Origin: Lachnospiraceae bacterium
GTDB lineage: Bacteria; Bacillota_A; Clostridia; Lachnospirales; Lachnospiraceae
Assembly (NCBI GenBank): GCA_024684065.1
Contig: JAIKXO010000282.1
Location: 1-9,060, forward strand
Direction: 5' to 3'
DNA length: 9,060 nt
The notes under the pieces were generated by a model, which made no database searches, had not been told where the DNA came from, and was given only the letters and a program-made list of their open reading frames with translations. The position numbers and the translations under genes were made by a program. Positions 5,739-9,060 of the stretch are shown piece after piece. Position 1 is the first letter of the stretch. Each line of letters starts with the position of its first letter.

Positions 5739-8700
5739 GACAATATGACAGGACAGGAGGAAGCTTTTACTGATGATCAGGAGATATCCTCACCTGATGC
5801 CGGTCAGGACGGATCGGTTCCGTCCGATGGGCAGGAGGAGGCTGAACCTGCCGGGGAGCTGGAGGAAGCAGGGTCTGTTTCGGATCAGGAGGTATATGAA
5901 CCGGATGCAAAGCAGTCAGAGCCTGCCGGCAAGAAGCAGGAGGCTGAAGATGAGGAGCCTGCGGGAACAACGGTTTCACCTGATGGATGGATAGCCTGGC
6001 AGAATGAAGGTGGCGAGCCTGTCTGGTCGGGGAATGCAGAAGACGGATGGATCGTGACCTATTCCGCCGGTGCAGGCCAGGGAACGATCATCTATGATCC
6101 GGAGAGAGATGACAGCGATGGCAGAACTTATGCCAATGCAAAGATCACAATAAGCGCAGCTTCAACGGTGCCGGATGGCTATGAATTTATAGTAGAGGGT
6201 GGACTGAAGGGCTTTCCTACCTCAGTTTCAGTGGATGAAAGTCTTGAAGGAAAGGTATATATCAACGAGCTTTCAACAGTGGAGGATGAAAACGGCTTCA
6301 CTCTTGTGGGCTATGGCAAAGACCAGGATGAGGTTATATATGAGGATACAAAGGAATTCAAGGTAAGCAGTACAGAGTATGTCAGCGGGACAAAGGTATA
6401 TGACACGCTCAGTATGATGGTCAACGGAAATGTAATGCATATTCTTAATGAGGACGGTTATTATTTTGTGCTGGACTATGGAACGAGGAGTCTTAAGTAT
6501 TATTTCTATTACTATCCCGCAGTAACCGCTCTTAAAGCAGATGGTTCCACTATCGCGAACATTCCGGAGAGTTTCGGAAGTGCGGACATTTCCAATGTAG
6601 CGGATCTGGCAACAAATGAGTTTAATGATTTTTATTTCAGATGTGAGGGTCAGACCTTTTGGCTCCGTACAGGAAAAACCGGAAAAGCCGTAAGCGATGT
6701 TGAAAACAGGACTTTTGAACTGAAGAAAAAGGATGATGGCGGCGTATATGCCTGTGTATCGGGACAGGAGACTATGGCCATAGCAAAGACGGATAAAGCT
6801 TTACGTTACGGTATAGAACATTACGACGATTATAACTCGAGTTTTGTGACTACCGACCTTCATGATGGAAACGGAGAGCCTCTTGAATTTGATGATGATT
6901 TTATTGCCGGATATGAGGTAAAGCTTAAGGCATGGTGTAAGGGCGAGGGTTATGGCTACGATTCTGCGGTTTCTGAAAATGCACAGGACAAGTACAGAAT
7001 ACAGTACAAAGTCAAAAGGGATGGAGAGATGCAAGATTATTCTCATGAAATCTATGCCTTTGACTCTGAGCATATCACAAAATCCGCACCCATAGTTTAC
7101 AGGGCATCCGCCCCCACGGATCAATTGCTTTATGGTATATCATCAAACAAAACTGATTTTATGCTTGAATACGTCAAATCGGCTTACAAAAAAGGACGTG
7201 CAAACATAGCATTTCTTGCAGCTGATACCGGTGTCAGCCTTACGGAAATAAAAGAGCTTCCCGTATCAAAATGGACCAGGGCAGTTGACGAGGATCAAAG
7301 GTATGATTACTCTGATTATGCGACAGTTATAAACAAATATTACAGTAAAGACGGGCAGCTCCTGAACATTGAAAACGGAAAAACATACCGTATCTATGCA
7401 AGATATTTCAATCCTGAGGATGTCGAAAGCAGTGCGGTGGGTGTTCTGGCCGACCTGACTGCAGGAGATTTCAGCAAAGAATATGTTGTCCTGTCGCCGT
7501 TTGATTATCATATTCCTTACGATGACAGCCTTGAGGATGAATCGATCATTACTTCATATCGTGAAGGACTGGTTCCTGACTCCTACGTGGATGACGGCTA
7601 TCACTATGACAGAGGCTGGTGGGATGTTTATCCGGACTGCAGATTCTGGATCAAAGCCTTCTCAAGAGACAGTATGCGTTTTGAAGAAAAGGTACAGGCT
7701 GAAGGTGATTTCAGAATAGTCGCAAGAAAGGTCATTGAAGGCGAAGACGAGGACAGGGATAAATTTCTTTCCGCAAATGATATAGACGAAGCCAAAAAAT
7801 ACGGCTGTGAGGTAACGGAACAGTATGATGATGACGATGGATGGTCCATAGGAGAGTATGATGTCCTTGTCTTCTTCTACCCCAATGATGAGACAAGGTG
7901 GTTTCGAGGTGTGGTACATTCTGAAAATACAAGATTTTTCATCAAGCCTACCGAAATAAATCTTGCAGTATCACTTAAAACCGGTAATGGCAGATACAGA
8001 GACGGAAAATATATATTCAGCTCCGGTGAAACCATCTCCTATGAGGATCTGGGATTCAGGCTTTCCGGAGATACAAGAAAGCTTGACAATAAAGGAGAAA
8101 GCATACCGGCAAAGGATATTTTTGATCTTGACGGTGAACCGGAAGTGTCTGTTTATTTAAACATATGGAATAGTGATGATACTAAGTATATCTATGTAGA
8201 TGATATACTCAAACCCGGAGATAGTTTCACTATTCCTGAACTTACTGAGGGGATGGACGGATATCTTTCCCTGAATATCGATAATACAGACAAACTGAAA
8301 CTAAAAGAAAAAGCTACGGGAAAGGATGATCCAACCTATGCCCTGATAACCAGTCATCACGGTAACAGTTTAAGAGTCGGCGTGGTACCTAAGGGGACTG
8401 TTTCATCAGCCCTCATCAAAGACTCTGAGATCACCTACGGAAAGGTTTATAAGCTCACGGACAGCAGGAAAGCCATGAAATATATGAAAGGGCTTATCCG
8501 TGTATCAAGTAATATGACCTTGGACGGCGATGCGGAGGATGTGACAGAAAATTCCGTATTCCTGTTTGCAGCTGCAGCCGGTGGTCCGTTTGTAACGGCC
8601 GAAAAGCTTGACAGGTCAGTCTTTGCCGTAGGTGGAAAGATATATGTCAGGCCTTCCTATCTCGGCGTAGAAAGTTCGGGTGAGCCCATAGAGCTTACTA

Positions 8701-9060
8701 TAACCACGCAGCCTGTTTATATCGAAGCGGCTGTACCTATTGAGGTAGATAAGGGAGGTACTGCTCCGGCCACATATTCGAAGGATATTTTCGTGCGTGA
8801 TCTTGATGCTGACGGGAGACCGGACAGTGAAACCTATTCCGTGTACAAGAATGGTCCCGCTCCGATCACTGACTGGCATAATTCGGATTCTGTAGAGGTG
8901 GACAGCAGCGGACTGGATACCTCTGAATCGGGATCCTTTAAGCTGGGCGGCAATGTGCTGAAGATAAACCTGAAGGAAGATAAGGCGGCATCATTTGCGG
9001 TTCGCTCTACCGGAGCGTTCTTTGTGGTAAGATCCGGCGGTTCTGTGATAGTGGATCCGG
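5640..9060 (+). CDS. Giant exported protein with acidic linker, 3'-truncated by window
   Basis: I read this frame codon by codon from ATG 5640 to the window edge and found no stop. It gives 1140 complete codons and continues beyond the window. The start is fixed by an AAGGAG site 6 nt upstream and an in-frame TGA at 5622-5624. Residues 1-33 are a signal peptide (basic n-region MNKKSRLHVRKW, hydrophobic core LSLLLTLSMILS, likely cut VFG|DN). Residues 34 to about 110 are an acidic, proline/glycine/serine-containing linker. Residues 115-480 are beta-rich and unrecognised. Residues about 482-605 look fibronectin-III-like (SAPIVYRASAP at the start, YRIYARYFN near the end). Residues 606-1140 are unrecognised, with an EF-hand-like acidic loop at 1054-1064. 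A secreted or surface protein is well supported; its specific function is not. No InlB-type repeat is seen in this part, although some may follow beyond the window. It lies 347 nt after the other giant gene, on the same strand. Confidence 0.94.
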   Translation, partial: MNKKSRLHVRKWLSLLLTLSMILSMGQGLVVFGDNMTGQEEAFTDDQEISSPDAGQDGSVPSDGQEEAEPAGELEEAGSVSDQEVYEPDAKQSEPAGKKQEAEDEEPAGTTVSPDGWIAWQNEGGEPVWSGNAEDGWIVTYSAGAGQGTIIYDPERDDSDGRTYANAKITISAASTVPDGYEFIVEGGLKGFPTSVSVDESLEGKVYINELSTVEDENGFTLVGYGKDQDEVIYEDTKEFKVSSTEYVSGTKVYDTLSMMVNGNVMHILNEDGYYFVLDYGTRSLKYYFYYYPAVTALKADGSTIANIPESFGSADISNVADLATNEFNDFYFRCEGQTFWLRTGKTGKAVSDVENRTFELKKKDDGGVYACVSGQETMAIAKTDKALRYGIEHYDDYNSSFVTTDLHDGNGEPLEFDDDFIAGYEVKLKAWCKGEGYGYDSAVSENAQDKYRIQYKVKRDGEMQDYSHEIYAFDSEHITKSAPIVYRASAPTDQLLYGISSNKTDFMLEYVKSAYKKGRANIAFLAADTGVSLTEIKELPVSKWTRAVDEDQRYDYSDYATVINKYYSKDGQLLNIENGKTYRIYARYFNPEDVESSAVGVLADLTAGDFSKEYVVLSPFDYHIPYDDSLEDESIITSYREGLVPDSYVDDGYHYDRGWWDVYPDCRFWIKAFSRDSMRFEEKVQAEGDFRIVARKVIEGEDEDRDKFLSANDIDEAKKYGCEVTEQYDDDDGWSIGEYDVLVFFYPNDETRWFRGVVHSENTRFFIKPTEINLAVSLKTGNGRYRDGKYIFSSGETISYEDLGFRLSGDTRKLDNKGESIPAKDIFDLDGEPEVSVYLNIWNSDDTKYIYVDDILKPGDSFTIPELTEGMDGYLSLNIDNTDKLKLKEKATGKDDPTYALITSHHGNSLRVGVVPKGTVSSALIKDSEITYGKVYKLTDSRKAMKYMKGLIRVSSNMTLDGDAEDVTENSVFLFAAAAGGPFVTAEKLDRSVFAVGGKIYVRPSYLGVESSGEPIELTITTQPVYIEAAVPIEVDKGGTAPATYSKDIFVRDLDADGRPDSETYSVYKNGPAPITDWHNSDSVEVDSSGLDTSESGSFKLGGNVLKINLKEDKAASFAVRSTGAFFVVRSGGSVIVDP
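5739..5969 (+). other. Acidic low-complexity linker after the signal peptide
   Basis: Between residues 34 and about 110 I count 25 Asp/Glu against 3 Lys, with many Gln, Ser, Gly and Pro (for example QEEAEPAGELEEAGS and EAEDEEPAG). It is probably a disordered spacer between the membrane or cell wall and the first folded domain at about residue 115 (DGWIAWQNEGGEPVW). Linkers of this kind commonly follow the signal peptide in large Clostridia surface proteins. Confidence 0.7.
8799..8831 (+). other. EF-hand-like DxDxDG acidic loop
   Basis: Residues 1054-1064 read DLDADGRPDSE. Asp occupies positions 1, 3, 5 and 9 of the loop and Gly position 6, as in calcium-binding loops of dockerins and thrombospondin-type repeats. 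No partner loop is nearby, and position 12 is threonine rather than the usual Glu or Asp. Calcium binding is therefore only a possibility. Confidence 0.35.

Noticed and set aside
5767..5979. Proline- and glutamine-rich minus-strand frame, and an Arg-rich plus-strand frame at 5773-5994
   Set aside because: Both are off-frame readings of the acidic linker of the second giant protein. The low-complexity DNA produces the biased composition.
6801..7919. Several short minus-strand frames and one plus-strand frame (7483-7719)
   Set aside because: They all overlap the continuous coding frame that starts at 5640 and have no start signals of their own.
1..9060. CRISPR array, tRNA, rRNA or insertion sequence
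   Set aside because: I saw no regularly spaced identical repeats, no clover-leaf-like sequence and no transposase. The only DNA-level repeats are diverged protein-coding units.

Overview
The window looks like a surface-protein locus of a low-to-mid GC Gram-positive anaerobe of the Clostridia, most likely a Lachnospiraceae-type gut or rumen bacterium. This is inferred from family content, not from a marker gene. The signs are tandem InlB B-type (Listeria-Bacteroides) repeats ending in YAGW-like motifs, a chain of Ig-like modules with the K-G-x-G-N-Y signature, a 'VPDDVW' lead-in before the first of them, and a strong sigma-A promoter with an AAGGAG ribosome binding site. There is no rRNA, tRNA, CRISPR array, insertion sequence or metabolic gene in the window.

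Layout. Positions 1-5292 (+) hold the 3' part of one giant gene whose start lies before the window. The visible 1763 residues are nine complete and one partial InlB B-type repeats (1-2496), an unassigned beta-rich stretch, one chitobiase/hexosaminidase-C-terminal-like module (about 2860-3111), and about seven Ig-like modules running to the stop codon. No cell-wall anchor is visible at its C-terminus. Positions 5293-5639 are intergenic. This stretch has three back-to-back hairpins just after the stop codon, a 56-codon antisense reading frame of uncertain status, and an AT-rich promoter region with a consensus-like sigma-A promoter and a palindrome over its -35 box.

Positions 5640-9060 (+) are the 5' part of a second giant gene that stays open to the window edge. 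It encodes a signal peptide, a strongly acidic linker, and about 1030 residues of beta-rich extracellular sequence of unknown family, with one fibronectin-III-like stretch and one EF-hand-like acidic loop. It has no stop codon inside the window, so stop-to-stop ORF finding would miss it.

Working model (inference): two adjacent, co-oriented, separately promoted genes for large exported adhesin-like or matrix-like proteins. The window shows no enzyme, toxin, immunity or defence module. I found no convincing new biological system beyond unusual surface-protein architecture and an unexplained structured intergenic block.
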